A DNA stretch of 64,000 bases from Eunapius fragilis (taxonomy: Eukaryota > Porifera > Demospongiae > Spongillida > Spongillidae). Positions 11,701 to 22,829 of the stretch are shown piece after piece. Location of the stretch: assembly GCA_963681505.1 (NCBI GenBank), contig OY811979.1, forward strand, positions 8,044,736-8,108,735. Direction: 5' to 3'. A program made the position numbers and the translations under genes. Under the pieces are notes generated by a model that saw only the letters and a program-made list of their open reading frames with translations, ran no database searches and had not been told where the DNA came from. Positions within the stretch are counted from its first letter, which is position 1; each line of letters opens with the position of its first letter.

Positions 11701-14700
11701 AGAGCTGCAAGCAATTCCAGACAGGGTATGGTTTGTCCACCAACTGGAGCTACTCTCGTTTTTTAAGACACCAATCATATACTAAACCCAGAGACTGTCT
11801 GGATCTTCAAATAGATGACAGCAGCATACAGTTTCAAGGATGCATCACAGAACCCTATGAGACTATGTGAAATAACTGGTTCTGAGACACCATTGAAATA
11901 GCATCTGGCTATAGTGATTGGTTGCACCTGTTGTAAATTAAACACTAACTTATTCCATTCTTCCATCAACTCTCCCTGAAGTGGTTCATCCCAGTTGACC
12001 TTCATCTTACATAACTCCTGAACTATTAGCTTCAAATTGACAATAATTGGTGAGATGATTCCCAGTGGGTCATAACATTTTACAGCTAGACTGACTATTG
12101 TCCTCTTGGTAGGCTTGACTTGTTTGGCCAACTGTGCAATCATCTTTACATCAAACTGCAATTCATCTTCAACAGGGTTCCAACAAATACCGAGCACTCT
12201 TTGCTCCCCCAGGTTCACATCAGACTGGTAACCAAGAGATGTTTTGGCGAACGAATTCTCATCTTGAGAAACTGCCGTGACACCTTGAGTCAGCATCTTC
12301 TCTCTTAAGTCTTCTTGTCTCTCAATCTTCTCCTGCAAAACTCTATCATTGGACACAAACTTCCTGAAATTGAACCCTCCTTCCGCTAGCCTGGACTTTG
12401 TTTTCAAGTAGAGTTCAAACACTTCTTTTATGCCTTCCCCTCCAAAGGCAACATCATCAACGTATATCGAGTGCAGAAATTTGCTAACAAATGATGGATC
12501 CATCTTCCATTTCATATTTGTTCATGTGCAGCTGCAAGGTCGCATTGAGCAGAAATGGACTTGATGTTATTCCGAAGACAACCCGTGTGAATCTCAACAT
12601 GACTATCTTGGGAAGTCTTGATGTGATATTATTAATCCATAGGAATCGCATAGAATCCCTGTCTTTGGTCGCAATCGAAATCATCAAGAAAGCTTTCTCA
12701 ATATCTCTTGTTAATGCTGTCTTGTAAAGTCGAAATCGAAGTATAATGTCAAAGGTGTTCTGGCCAAATGCTGGGCCGGCGTGTAGACAGTCATTCAAAG
12801 ATGGACCATTAAACCTTGCTGATGCATCACATACTATGCACATTTTAGTTGTTTGTTTGTCTTGCCTGATTATGGGGTGGTGTGGAAGAAAATGTACCTA
12901 TGCAATTTTGCTGCTCCCATCTTCAGTGACTGCTTCCATGATCCCCTTGTTCAATTGCTCCTTGATGATTCCGTCGTATTCCTGTAAGACCAATGGCTCT
13001 GGTTGAAGACGCTTTACACGGTTCCAAAGCCATCTCTGACACAACTGGAAGTTGTCTGGGAGATCAGGATGGATCTCCTTCCATGGGAGTTCTACTTCAT
13101 ATCTGCCAGCGTTAAAAGTCACACCTTCCATACACATCAGGTTCAGCTTCTCCAATTCCAAGTGTTTCCAGATCCCAGAATCTTTTCAACTGTGAATCAA
13201 GCTGCTCCAAATCATGATGCTGTACGCAAGATGCTTCCTGTTTTAATACGTGGGAGGAAATGAAGTTCGTAGAAGATGCTTGGAATCGAGCACCTTGCAC
13301 AGGCCCTGACAATACCCAGCCAAGCCTAGTTTCCACTGCTGTTGGTCCATTCACACCCCGTCTCACCCTTCCTGTCGTTAACGTCCAGTACAGGTCTGAT
13401 CCTGTGAGAATACTGATTTCTAGACTTTGATATTTGCAATCTGGGTCGGCCAACTATACCTGCCAAGTGTGGAAACCTTTGCTTGGAGTCCATTATGGGC
13501 TGTCCTATGAGTGGTTCACTACTGTGAGTAAAGTTAATTCCCTGCTACTTCCATCCTTAAACTCTCACTACTTCATGGCTGCTTTGCTGGAGGAATCGTA
13601 CTTTGTTGCTCCCTTGCCATTCCTCCCTGGAGACCATTGAAGCAGATGCTCACATGATGTTGTCCATGGCAATTCGAGCATTTCAGTGATGAGCGGCAGT
13701 TCCTACTCACGTGTTGTTTCTTCAGGCATAAGAAACATCTACCATCTTTGAGAAGGATCCGTTTCCGTGCTTCAACGTCAACAACTGATCTGCAAGAGTT
13801 AGAGGGGTGAGGCTGGCCACAATAAGCACATGTGGGCCCTTGAGCAGTGTCTCCTGATAACAGTGAAGCTGCGGTGGGAATGCCTTTGTACTGCTTCTTC
13901 ATAACTGGTGTAATAGGATTTGCTTCCACTCTTTCTCTGGCTTCTATCTCCTTATGAATCGTTTCCATGACTTCAGTGGACTCCCAGTCTTCATCACTCA
14001 CTTTCCTACTTACAACGACTCGAAGTTCATGGGGTAACTTATTCATCAGAATTGAGGACAATGGGCTTCCATAAGTTGCATTATGTCTACGGAGTCACAC
14101 AATGTACGAAGACCCTTGAGGTTGTGCAACGATGTTACCATTTCCAGAGTGAGAAGAGCATCCATGTGTTTACTGATGATGAGTTGTTTATTACCAAATC
14201 TTCACTTCAGGACATAAATGGCTTCTTCATAGTTGTTGGACGTGATCTCTAACCCTGATATGGCATCTGCTGCTGATGATTCCAAAAATGAACTCAAGTA
14301 ATTAAACTTGTCAATATTAGAAAGGTAAAGCTGTTATCTCACCAGTGAACCTTTTCAAGGTAGACTTTGGTAACTTGACCTTTGGTCCCAATGTCAAATG
14401 AGAACTCTCCCGTACTCTTGCCGATTCAGAAGATGAAAGGGTTGGTGGTGTGCGAGTTACACCAGCATGTAAACCTATTTCTGGTACTTCCTGTTTCATT
14501 TCTTGCCGTTCATGGTCCACCTCCATTGGTGAAGGGCTTATCGAGGTTCTACCATGTGAAGTAGCCGTACTAATGCGTCCATGAGCAGTGGCAAGAGCTG
14601 CTTCTAACTCGAACAGCATTTTCTCTTTACATGCATCAGCTTGTTCAATCTCTTCAGCTAGCACTTATTCTCAGGTCAATTATTTCTGCTTCTAGTTTCT

Positions 14701-17700
14701 CCAGAACGCCAAGTTTCTCGTGCAGTGCTGGCTCAAACTGACTCAATCTAGCAGCATTGCGTTCCTTCGAGTTGAGAAATTGGACAGCCTGGGCAATAAT
14801 TCGAGTAACAAAAGCACGATACCCTTCACGGACATGTTTCTTTCTAACAAGGCTCTGTTCTGTCATGTTCCACATTCAAACCTTTGTTCTATCTAAAGGC
14901 TCCTGGTTACGGCACTATATAAAATATTCCGTTACAAAGGTCCGAGTGTCACTCGACTTTCGCGCTGTCCTCGTTCCTCTCAAGGAAGTTTAATAACTAA
15001 CTCAAAATTACATCATACACACTATTATATAATCACATGCAATCTCCAACAGGATGAGAGCACAACGATCTACAGTTCTACGTTGGTTCTGTGTAATAAA
15101 ACGATGTGCATTTAGAAAAAAAACTAGTTCCTGTTTCTCGTGCCCAGTCCTAAAATAACTCTTGGTCGTTGTTGTTGTCTTCCTTAAGAATTAAGATATA
15201 ACTCGAGCTACGAACAGTTTTGAAGAACAGCAATAGTACTAATTGCTTGAAATTTTACCGGCACGTTATCATAGTATGTCATATGGCCACATATCAGATC
15301 TTGCAATTTCAAATTATAATACATTTTAATAATTTTAGGCAGTATAAATACTCCAACAGGCACTAAAATTTATTTGGTGTTCCTATATTCGCAGTTTAGT
15401 CGTTACTTACTTCTGCTAGTGAAGTTGTTTTTCTAAAAATGTAATCAAAACAAGAGATGTAAGCAATGAGCAGAATACCTCCAAAAACGAGAAGATATTT
15501 TATCACAAGAGAACAAAGCTAAAGCCCGAGTGTGCTACAAGGTCGATCTAGGTCCTCTCCGCTAAGCACCCCCCCCCCCCCCCCTGTATCGGGCGTGAAG
15601 CGTATAGCACACCCCCCCCCCCCCCCCTCACTTTTCATATCGGGCCCAATACGTACAGCATCCCCCCCCCCCAACACACACACACACTTTTCGTATCGCG
15701 GGTCAAAAAAAACCCTTTTGAAAAATCCTGTATTTGCCCCTGTGATCCTGAAAAGAAGGCTTCTGTATGCAACACCTACAAGCCCAAGAAGGCTTATGTT
15801 CGCGACATCTACAAGCCCCAAGAAGGCCTATGTACGCAACACCTACAACGCAGATATTGAATCAAAGTGTTCTGCTAAAAGGCAGCAATACGAAGAGGAC
15901 CTCGAAGCAAACCGTACAGCAATATGAAAAGTACCTCGAGGCGAAATGTGCTGCTAAAAAGTGGCGATATGAAGAGGACCTCAAGGAGATCCATGCTGCT
16001 AAAAGACAGAAATACAATGACAACTTAGCTGCCATTAAGGCATCTGAAAGGAGTCTGTAATGGAATGCCCCGCTGTCCGATTGGCTAAATGTGTTGCCGA
16101 GAGGACACGGTATCGCAGGGGTCACAGAACTACCACTACAATGTTGTATTGCATTAAAAAGATGTGCATGTGTACAGCATAGTCGGGCAGGCCCTACTGC
16201 CGCGTTGTATCGGGCTTGTCACCCTACTACCTGACCAAACGCGATAGTAGGGCCCACCAGACTATGACTATGTACAGCATGGATCTGCACACACATGTAA
16301 AGCATGCATGGCAACCAGTGTGTAATACAGTGATATAGTGCCGATTGTTAAATCTGATGTGCTTCCTTTAGTCATCACTCCCCTTGACCATATTTGGTAA
16401 AGGTCAGAAATGAATGTAGTTCTCCCCCCCCCCCCCCCCCCCCCCACCCCCTGTCAAACGCCCTTTGTCTAATACTATGTACTTTGGCTGCTGGTGCATG
16501 GAACTTGTATGAATTTAATTGCAGTAGGAAGGGTTGAGTACTATATCCTTCCATGCTACTCCTTGTATGAACCCAAATCTCATGCACTAATGGAGTATAA
16601 TGGTGGTCTTGAAAAGCTATTCTTAGGGATAGTGAGGTTCTAAGTGAAGTAAATGATGCTTTATGTAAGTCTCTTCACCAACTGCACTCTGCTATTACCA
16701 CCACAAGCTGCGCTGCCTCCACTGCCAGCAGCAGCAGCAGCACTGCCCCTGCTGCTACCACCACTAGCTGCACTACCCCTTGCATGCCACATGTGCAGAA
16801 CCTGGCAGGAGAGGAGTCCGGGAGGAGGACGAGGCCAATTATTTTATTTAAAAATAGTTATAATTATCATTACCATTATTAAAGTTATTCAGTTTATTGT
16901 ACAAAGAGATAAGGTTCAGGGTAGATGACCTTTTCAGATTGTGATTATTCACTACGATACTGATACGACATTCTGAGAGAAATAAAAAAAAATAATGATA
17001 CAAGTAAATAATTCACTACAATATTACTGATTGTATGAGAAATAAAACTAATGAAACACAAATAAATAAAAACATTATCAATGAGAGAGTTTTTGGTATA
17101 AAGGATTGATCATGGTGGTGTAAAAAGCATGGAAACAAGAGTGATTGTAGGCCTATATTTAGCCATTACTCAGGCATGCACTGTTGTAACGTGAGTGTGC
17201 TAAACATAGGCCTACTTCAAATTTCCAGTCAAATTTCTATCACTCTTGTTTCCGTGCTTTTTACACCACCATTGGTCAATCCTATATACCAACACTCTCT
17301 CGTTAGAGAATGTTTTTATTTACTTGCCTAATTATAACAGCATTGTACTGTAAATGAACTTTATAAATAAAATGAGTTTATGCGAATACATGTATATGCG
17401 ACACTAGTCAACTACAAAAATTTGACAGTGAATATCTTTTGTAACGGTACAACCTTTTCCTTTCGATTTCGTACACACAATTTCACATCATCTCTCTATG
17501 TGGAAATCGATGTTTATGATCTAGATGATGTAAGAACAAAACAAGTTTACAAATTTTGAAAGGGTTGTACTGTTACAATGATTTATTCAATGTAAAAAAT
17601 TATGGTGATAAATTTTACAACTGATTTTGCTGGACACTGACCCATATATTTATAAATGCATGTGGAGGCATGCATTTAATGGTGGGAACATGGTACAAAA

Positions 17701-18065
17701 CTCACTTATTATCTTCAGGGTATCGTTTCCCACTACAGCTCCATTAGAGTCCTGACATATAACAGTGGTCCCATTGAGAGTCTGAACAGCAGGAATGGTG
17801 AGGACAGATGTGTAGCAATATCCATCAGTGGAGACATTTGTTGTCACAGCAGAGAGACTGCCACATGACAATGGGGTGAATGATTGGATTCCTGTTACTG
17901 GTACCCTTTGTAATAGTATGATGCTTGTAGAGGGACATAGAAATGCTGATCCACTCCAGGCTGTAGTTACAGTAGTAGCAATAGAGCTGATCACACAGGT
18001 GTAGGTGATGTTAATTCCAGGACATGAGTAGGTATCATTGCTGGGAGAGAATGGTTGGCTGCAAC
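8707..18065 (-). CDS. Ig/FN3 single-pass membrane receptor, C-terminal exons
   Basis: Exons, in transcript order: 18065-17706 (Ig-like, paired Cys in YTCVIS and VICQDSNG), 10261-10016 (FN3, [11 protein letters not shown]...[12 protein letters not shown]), 9916-9825, 9765-9566 ([11 protein letters not shown]...YNVSVACRN), 9509-9189 (Ig-like, [13 protein letters not shown] to [10 protein letters not shown]), 9150-9001 (glycine-rich stalk, then helix [15 protein letters not shown] and KKK stop-transfer), 8930-8918 (13-nt microexon), 8864-8827 and 8729-8707. All these junctions keep frame, including 17706 to 10261 across the 7.4-kb intron that holds a BEL/Pao element. The cytoplasmic tail is about 30 residues with a DPTYQDPID tyrosine site. 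The first exon listed starts out of phase, so more exons lie upstream but were not found. Probable adhesion or recognition receptor of the kind expanded in sponges; ligand unknown. Confidence 0.7.
10427..10560 (-). repeat. BEL/Pao 3' LTR
   Basis: 134 bp, reading TGTTGGAGATTGCATG... to ...TTTTATA on the minus strand, and matching the other LTR at about 128 positions. Confidence 0.88.
10848..13453 (-). pseudogene. BEL/Pao pol region
   Basis: Recognisable parts in order: a protease-like segment ([22 protein letters not shown]), reverse transcriptase ([38 protein letters not shown]), an RNase H segment ([17 protein letters not shown]) and an integrase zinc-binding part with paired His and [14 protein letters not shown]. 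Part of a broken element, described as a fossil only. Confidence 0.78.
13573..14875 (-). pseudogene. BEL/Pao gag region
   Basis: Begins near [19 protein letters not shown], passes a helical, acidic region and a Ser/Pro-rich segment, and ends in zinc knuckles ([13 protein letters not shown] and [13 protein letters not shown] around a [14 protein letters not shown] motif), the pattern of BEL/Pao nucleocapsids. Part of a broken element, described as a fossil only. Confidence 0.75.
14918..15051 (-). repeat. BEL/Pao 5' LTR
   Basis: 134 bp. On the minus strand it is followed by GTGCCGTAACCAGGA, the probable primer-binding site; I could not assign the tRNA with confidence. Confidence 0.88.
15550..15725. 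repeat. Tandem poly-C plus 'acttttcgtatcggg' units
   Basis: Three runs of 11-16 C, each near a variant of 'acttttcgtatcgggc' and 'gaagc(g)tacagcac'. The same unit recurs singly at 31385-31435 and 45440-45510, so it belongs to a dispersed family. Confidence 0.65.
15730..16060 (+). pseudogene. Fragment coding charged (K/R)-rich short repeats
   Basis: Translations in two overlapping frames give degenerate repeats of the type [14 protein letters not shown] and [15 protein letters not shown], with earlier nucleotide repeats of 'aagaaggc(t/c)tatgt(t/a)cgc'. Such arrays occur in proteins linked to mobile elements in sponges and cnidarians, but no catalytic domain is attached here. The reading frame changes at least once. 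Function unknown. Confidence 0.4.
16424..16445. repeat. Poly-C run, 22 bp
   Basis: Uninterrupted C run. The 16.1-17.05 kb stretch around it shows no supportable gene. Confidence 0.85.
17059..17326. mobile_element. Palindromic MITE, copy 1
   Basis: Two arms of about 100 bp fold on each other: 'caaataaataaaaacatt' at the left end against 'aatgtttttatttacttg' at the right, with 'gtgtaaaaagcatggaaacaag' inside the left arm mirrored in the right. No coding capacity. The same family occurs at 60821-61100 and as a one-arm fragment at 26451-26512. The mover is unknown. Confidence 0.8.
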
Positions 18066-18087
18066 CTGAAGTTAATAACATTTAAAC

Positions 18088-18640
18088 TCTCAAGTATTTC
18101 AGATTTGCGTAATATTCAAGCAAACTGAAGTTTAAACAAATTGGACAATACAACTTGCAATACTTTAATCGTGTTTTCTTAGAGAAACACACAAGAATTA
18201 GTTAGACATCAGAGCATAGAACTGAAACAATTACAAAAAAACTAAATATGTAACAGAATTCACATGTGACCATTCCCCAGTTGTTATATGTAAGTAACTA
18301 TTCCACAGTGGTTTAAAACCATAGCTGACAAGGACATTTTCAAATTACTGTACACAAATATGAACAACTAGTTTGTATTTTGATTTATAATGAGGTGATT
18401 AAATTAATGTAAGTTATTAAATAAAGTTAATACGATAAAATCAAGACAGATTAATCAAGTTTAACAGATTTATATAAATTCCATTATTTATTTTTTTAAT
18501 AATATACTTAATAATAATACATTGCATAACATGAATAGGAATACAAGATGCAGCAGAATACACTAATCAGAATAAATGCACTAAATAACAAATGCTATCA
18601 TTAATACATACATACATATCCAGACACACTGAGACACACT
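18088..18640. other. No gene recognised
   Basis: AT-rich DNA between the Ig exon and the LINE end. It may be receptor-gene intron; upstream receptor exons were sought here and not found. Confidence 0.4.
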
Positions 18641-18642
18641 GG

Positions 18643-20757
18643 CTATGAAAGTGACAATGAGGAACTATCCCACTCCTGAAGGGAACAGCCACATCGTAAG
18701 AGGAGGGCTCGGGCATTGGCTCGCACAAGAGTCAAATTAAGGCGGCCATACAAGCTGCAGACAACCTTGGACTTGGGGGAGTTGGTCCTTGTAGCAAGGT
18801 ATGATGCAAGCCGTGAAAAAGCTTGCATCGCTTCATTGCCCCAGGCTCCATATGACTCGGCCACAAGGGGAATACATGTCCACCCTAGCTCGGAACACTT
18901 GGCATCATTGGCAGAGTGCTTCCTTAGCTCAGCAGCAACCACTGCTGACCCTGCTGTGCGACCCACTTCAGAGATAAGAGTAGGGTTAATCGGAGACACC
19001 ACAGTAAGGTCAAAGGCAGCAGGCTTGCCACAGAGCCAATTGGAAGCTAGGATGCCAGCAGGGCGTGTGTTCCGAAACTCATGTCCTAGTCCACTACCGG
19101 CCTCTGCCTTGGCGCTGATGCTGGCATGATGGCAGGTTTGAAGCACTACATCCCTGAGCTTGTTGTGCCTGGATATAGCATCACCACCTCTCTTACATGT
19201 TATTGCATGGTGACCTAGGGGATCCAAGGGATGTTCTGGACACAACGCACAGGGAGGTGAGCCAGGTGAGGTGTTTAGCCCCAGCCACCACTTGATGGCC
19301 ATTTGGTGCTCGTTGGGGTCTAAGCTTAGACCCAGGCCTGGAGATGGTACTACAGAGAGCCAAGCAGAGGCATGGGGAGAGGAGATAGATAGGAGACGAG
19401 CCTTGTCAGCCACAGAGCACTGGGATAGAAGAGAGTTAAATTGAATGCTTTCTAATGCAGCTGATAGAGTGTGTTGTCGGCAAGGAGAAGATGCAAGACT
19501 GTTAATATTAATTGCACTCTCAGGGGGAACACACCTATTGTAGGAATTGACCGCATCAGCCAGGAAATTATCTGATGGTGAGGCAAGGCCTGCAGTACTA
19601 ATGGAGGCTATAAAGGCTGCATTAGAGTGATGAGCTAGTGAACGAAGCCCCAGGCCACCTCTGCTTAAGCTCAACTGGGCCTGCATCCATGAACTGTCAG
19701 TAGTGTCAATAGCTTGGCACTCTGTGAAGGTGCACCTAACCTGCTCATCAAAGGCATGCAACTCATCCAATGCCAGGGATGGGGGAGTGGAACGTGCAAT
19801 ATGGACCAATTTGGTAAATCCACCACACATGCGTAGTAGAATGAGAGCAATCTGAGGATCACATGACCCGAGCTTAACCAGAGAGGATAGCAAAATGGAG
19901 GCAGCAGCACGTTTAGAGGCAATAAATGATGAACAAAATGCAACATCCCCTATGGGGGCTCCAAGGATGATGAGATTGGGAGTACAAGATTTGTTCATCT
20001 GAGAAGGGGATACACTGAGGTCACCTTGGCCAAAAAGCTCACATTTAGATGGATTTAGATGGCCGGCCACCACCCCATCATCCAGGTACCATGCATTGAA
20101 AAGTAAGTCTTGGCAACTTTCCTCCTTGGAGATGGAAAGGACCAGATGGTGCAGGACCAAGGTGAAGTAGAAGGGGCCTAGGGGATCCCCTTGCTGCAGA
20201 CCAGCCTCAGAAGTCAAAGTTCCCAAAGAATGCCACAGGAAAGGGTGTTGGCCATAACACCATGTTGTCCATGGGAGGAGAAGGGGAAAATGTAGGGTGC
20301 ATTGGTCAAGGAGGGACTGGCGAGACACTAGGTTGAAGGCATTTTTCATATCAACCTTCAAGCAGACAAATTCAGGGTCATGCCAATGATTATCAAGACA
20401 ACGTCTGAGGCCATGGATTACCTTCTCACATCCTTGGGGGAGAGCAACACCAAACTGAAAAGGTTGAAAGAAAGCAGAAGCATCTTCCTTAATCAAACTG
20501 CATAGACATTTGCTGGTGAGTCGGCGAAGTGATTCACTCACTGCGATGGGCCTGATGTCCTGTGTACCTTTCCTTAAAGCAACTAAGCTGCCCCCGGCCA
20601 TGTACTGGGAAATTGCAGCTGGGGCTTGTCCAGAGGCAAGGAGATTTATTATACCCCGAAGGAGGGAGCAGATGGAAGTAGGAACTGGAACTTCAGCCAC
20701 ATCAAGAAGGTGTTGGATGTGCAGACCTGTGGGGCCTGCTGCAGAGGCCTTGGATTG
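18643..20757 (-). CDS. Non-LTR retrotransposon ORF: reverse transcriptase plus restriction-like endonuclease
   Basis: An open frame of about 700 codons, longest ATG reading from 20700; homology (KASAAGPTGLHIQHLLDV) starts upstream, near 20757, without a clear ATG, so the 5' end is cut. RT motifs: LKVDMKNAFNLVSRQ, GLQQGDPLGPFYF and the catalytic AWYLDDGVV. After the thumb there is a zinc knuckle (CALCPEHPLDPLGHHAITC) and a PD-(D/E)XK-like block (RPAGILASNW, AAFDLTVVSP), the R2-type order of RT, CCHC, endonuclease. The expected Asp of RPAD is Gly here. The frame has no stop over its whole length, which is striking for a 5'-truncated copy. The 3' flank holds ATGTATGTATG repeats rather than a clear poly-A. 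Confidence 0.75.
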   Translation of the reverse strand, partial: QSKASAAGPTGLHIQHLLDVAEVPVPTSICSLLRGIINLLASGQAPAAISQYMAGGSLVALRKGTQDIRPIAVSESLRRLTSKCLCSLIKEDASAFFQPFQFGVALPQGCEKVIHGLRRCLDNHWHDPEFVCLKVDMKNAFNLVSRQSLLDQCTLHFPLLLPWTTWCYGQHPFLWHSLGTLTSEAGLQQGDPLGPFYFTLVLHHLVLSISKEESCQDLLFNAWYLDDGVVAGHLNPSKCELFGQGDLSVSPSQMNKSCTPNLIILGAPIGDVAFCSSFIASKRAAASILLSSLVKLGSCDPQIALILLRMCGGFTKLVHIARSTPPSLALDELHAFDEQVRCTFTECQAIDTTDSSWMQAQLSLSRGGLGLRSLAHHSNAAFIASISTAGLASPSDNFLADAVNSYNRCVPPESAININSLASSPCRQHTLSAALESIQFNSLLSQCSVADKARLLSISSPHASAWLSVVPSPGLGLSLDPNEHQMAIKWWLGLNTSPGSPPCALCPEHPLDPLGHHAITCKRGGDAISRHNKLRDVVLQTCHHASISAKAEAGSGLGHEFRNTRPAGILASNWLCGKPAAFDLTVVSPINPTLISEVGRTAGSAVVAAELRKHSANDAKCSELGWTCIPLVAESYGAWGNEAMQAFSRLASYLATRTNSPKSKVVCSLYGRLNLTLVRANARALLLRCGCSLQEWDSSSLSLS

Positions 20758-20892
20758 ATATGTATTAATGGCATATTATATTACACTAAACAGGTACTGA
20801 ATGAATAGTTAATTACATTCAAGGCAAAAAATCAAGATTCTTTATACTTTATAATTACATTTGATAACATAATTTATAATCATAAATGTATT

Positions 20893-21591
20893 TCAGTTCA
20901 GAAGGATAAATTCTAATAGACTATCCTCAAGTGAAAGGCAACTACTTGATTCAGCCTGTTTTTTTCTAAGACTAGTATACAACTTGTAACTAGATAACAT
21001 AAATAGAGCCTCATCTAAACTTATGTCTCTGCTAACCATTTCCTTGCGGAACAACTTAAGACCTAATGAAGCTACAGCCCTGTCATGGATGTAATACTCC
21101 CTATGAAGCATGTATCCTAACAATTTGAGTATTTTTTATTTTTTGCATTTCTGCTTCCTCCTTCAATAGAGCAAACAAAGTATCTGTTCTCCTTTTGGAA
21201 TGACGAGGTCTCAGTGCATCGAGTGGAGCAATTATGCTGGTACTTGCTTCATCTAGTTCTTTTTCGATCTCTTCACTTCATCTCCTTCATGTTCATCTGA
21301 ACTCTGAGCAGCAGTTAGCTCATCAGTAACATCAGGTTTAAAAAACCTCTCTTGCTAAAACTCTATAAATACCTTCTTTGTACTTTGGCTCTTCTGCCGT
21401 TTGCTTAATTTAGCCCATCTACTCCTATAACTACAAAAGCAATAAACCCATCGATTAAAACGTAAAGGTTTGTCCACTATTCCTTCGTCGTTCAAAAACC
21501 ATCTGGCTGCCTCCACGTTGCTTTTAAACTTCATTATGTACCTTTCAAACACTTCTTGATTGCTAATACTCGTGCTTCGGCCGTCGGCCAT
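20893..21591 (-). pseudogene. Unknown ORF remnant in pieces
   Basis: Opens with MADGRSTSISNQEVFERYIM...ARWFLNDEGIVDKP (from 21591), then an acidic piece, then LDALRPRHSKRRTDTLFALLKEEAEMQKIKN (about 21270-21130) and MLGYMLHREYYIHDRAVASLGLKLFRKEM to 20893. The pieces lie in different frames, so at least two frame changes separate them, unless short introns do. The charged C-terminal part is uninterrupted. No family recognised; it might be an accessory protein of a mobile element or a decayed host gene. Confidence 0.4.
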
Positions 21592-21648
21592 GATTACAAA
21601 AGCAAGTTAAGTTGTGATAATAATAAACTGAATAACAAATAAAATAAA

Positions 21649-22820
21649 TTAATAATATGCATCACTGTCCTCAAAAACAAGGCAATCTTCGCTCGCAAAG
21701 GTGCCCAGGACTGAGACAGCATTACCTCGCTGTACGGCTACAGCGAGGCGTTGAAGTAAATATGGAAAGGACTTCACTCCCCCTGACACCTTACAAACAC
21801 GACAAGCAATATCCTTTAGGAATGAAAGAGCCTGTTTTCCAAACACACCCAATGTTTCTATGACAACTGGAGCAAACAGATACATATTGGGGTCCATAAT
21901 TAAGTATTTGTCGATTTCCGTTTCTCAGCTTGGTCAGCCACTGCCCCTACCTCCTGTGATGCAACTGTGCTATAAGAAGGTGCATAGGTGTCGACACATG
22001 TTGCATCCCATACGAGAAGTTTTCCACATTTCCATGGAACCAAGGTAGCACTATCTGGTCTCTTATCATCAGAACGAGAGATTCCACTGGGTTCAAGTCG
22101 TGATGGAATCCGAGGTGCCCCAAAAGCCCTGTGGATGATATCATTCAAAGAACTATGACGGTGATAACAACCTTGACTCTTAACACAACTAAGGCCATGG
22201 GTGGCAAAGGCAGTGACCTCACAACCACAGTGATGGCAACTATGTGGTTTACAAAATGCCAAGCCAAGACGGAGGCTGACAGCAATCTGAAAGGTGGAGT
22301 CATCCAGATTCTTCTGAAAAAGCAGCTCGAAGGCAACCTTTGGAAGACTCATTCGTTGCTGAGTTCAATAGATTTTCTTTCATGGCTAGGATTGTCGGTA
22401 TGTCCCATGACTTTTGGTGATAGGAAGTAATACCTTCTGGAGGAGATTGGTTACAGCTGTTGGACCATAAGGCAAGAGCTTCCTGAAAACTGGGTAAATC
22501 AGTATCAGGAGAAGAATTTGATGGACTAGAGCGGAGGAGGCAGCAGCAGAAGTCAGGTAGGCAGAAGGTGCCAGCTGCACAACACCTACTTCCAAGGCCA
22601 CCATGTCTTACCGGAAGAACAGCTTGAGTCCACGCAGAATGATCATTGGAGAGGTGGATAATGAAGGTGTTGCACATAATTGTTTTGAGAACAGCATCAT
22701 ACTGCTGAAGTTGTGGTGATAAGAAGCATGGTGCTGTGCGAAGACAGTACAACAGCAACAATGGAATGGCAAAAGAAGGTAGGCATCATGTGTTGATAGG
22801 AGTGGCAATCTCTCACCCAT
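21649..22820 (-). pseudogene. Second RLE-type LINE, C-terminal part, frameshifted
   Basis: Three overlapping frames in series encode the end of an RT protein: WTQAVLPVRHGGLGSR (thumb-like), then a zinc-binding CHHCGCEVTAFATHGLSC, then the endonuclease block KRPDSATLVPWKCGKLLVWDATC, then FAPVVIETLGVFGKQALSFL and RLAVAVQRGNAVSVLGTF. The order matches restriction-like-endonuclease LINEs but the sequence differs clearly from the copy at 18.6-20.8 kb, so this is another family. Frames change near 22330 and 21900. The N-terminal RT domain is absent. Confidence 0.7.
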
Positions 22821-22829
22821 GATTTTTCT

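Larger units (their letters stand above)
10422..15056 (-). mobile_element. BEL/Pao LTR retrotransposon with both LTRs (fossil)
   Basis: Two 134-bp LTRs (10427-10560 and 14918-15051) are flanked by a 5-bp target duplication GGATG (10422-10426 and 15052-15056). In between, on the minus strand, lie a zinc-knuckle gag, an aspartic-protease region, reverse transcriptase with YVDD, RNase H and an integrase zinc-binding segment, the BEL/Pao order. The LTRs differ at about 6 of 134 positions, so insertion was fairly recent. It lies in the same direction as the host receptor gene, inside one intron. The copy is broken, with several breaks along gag and pol. Confidence 0.88.
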
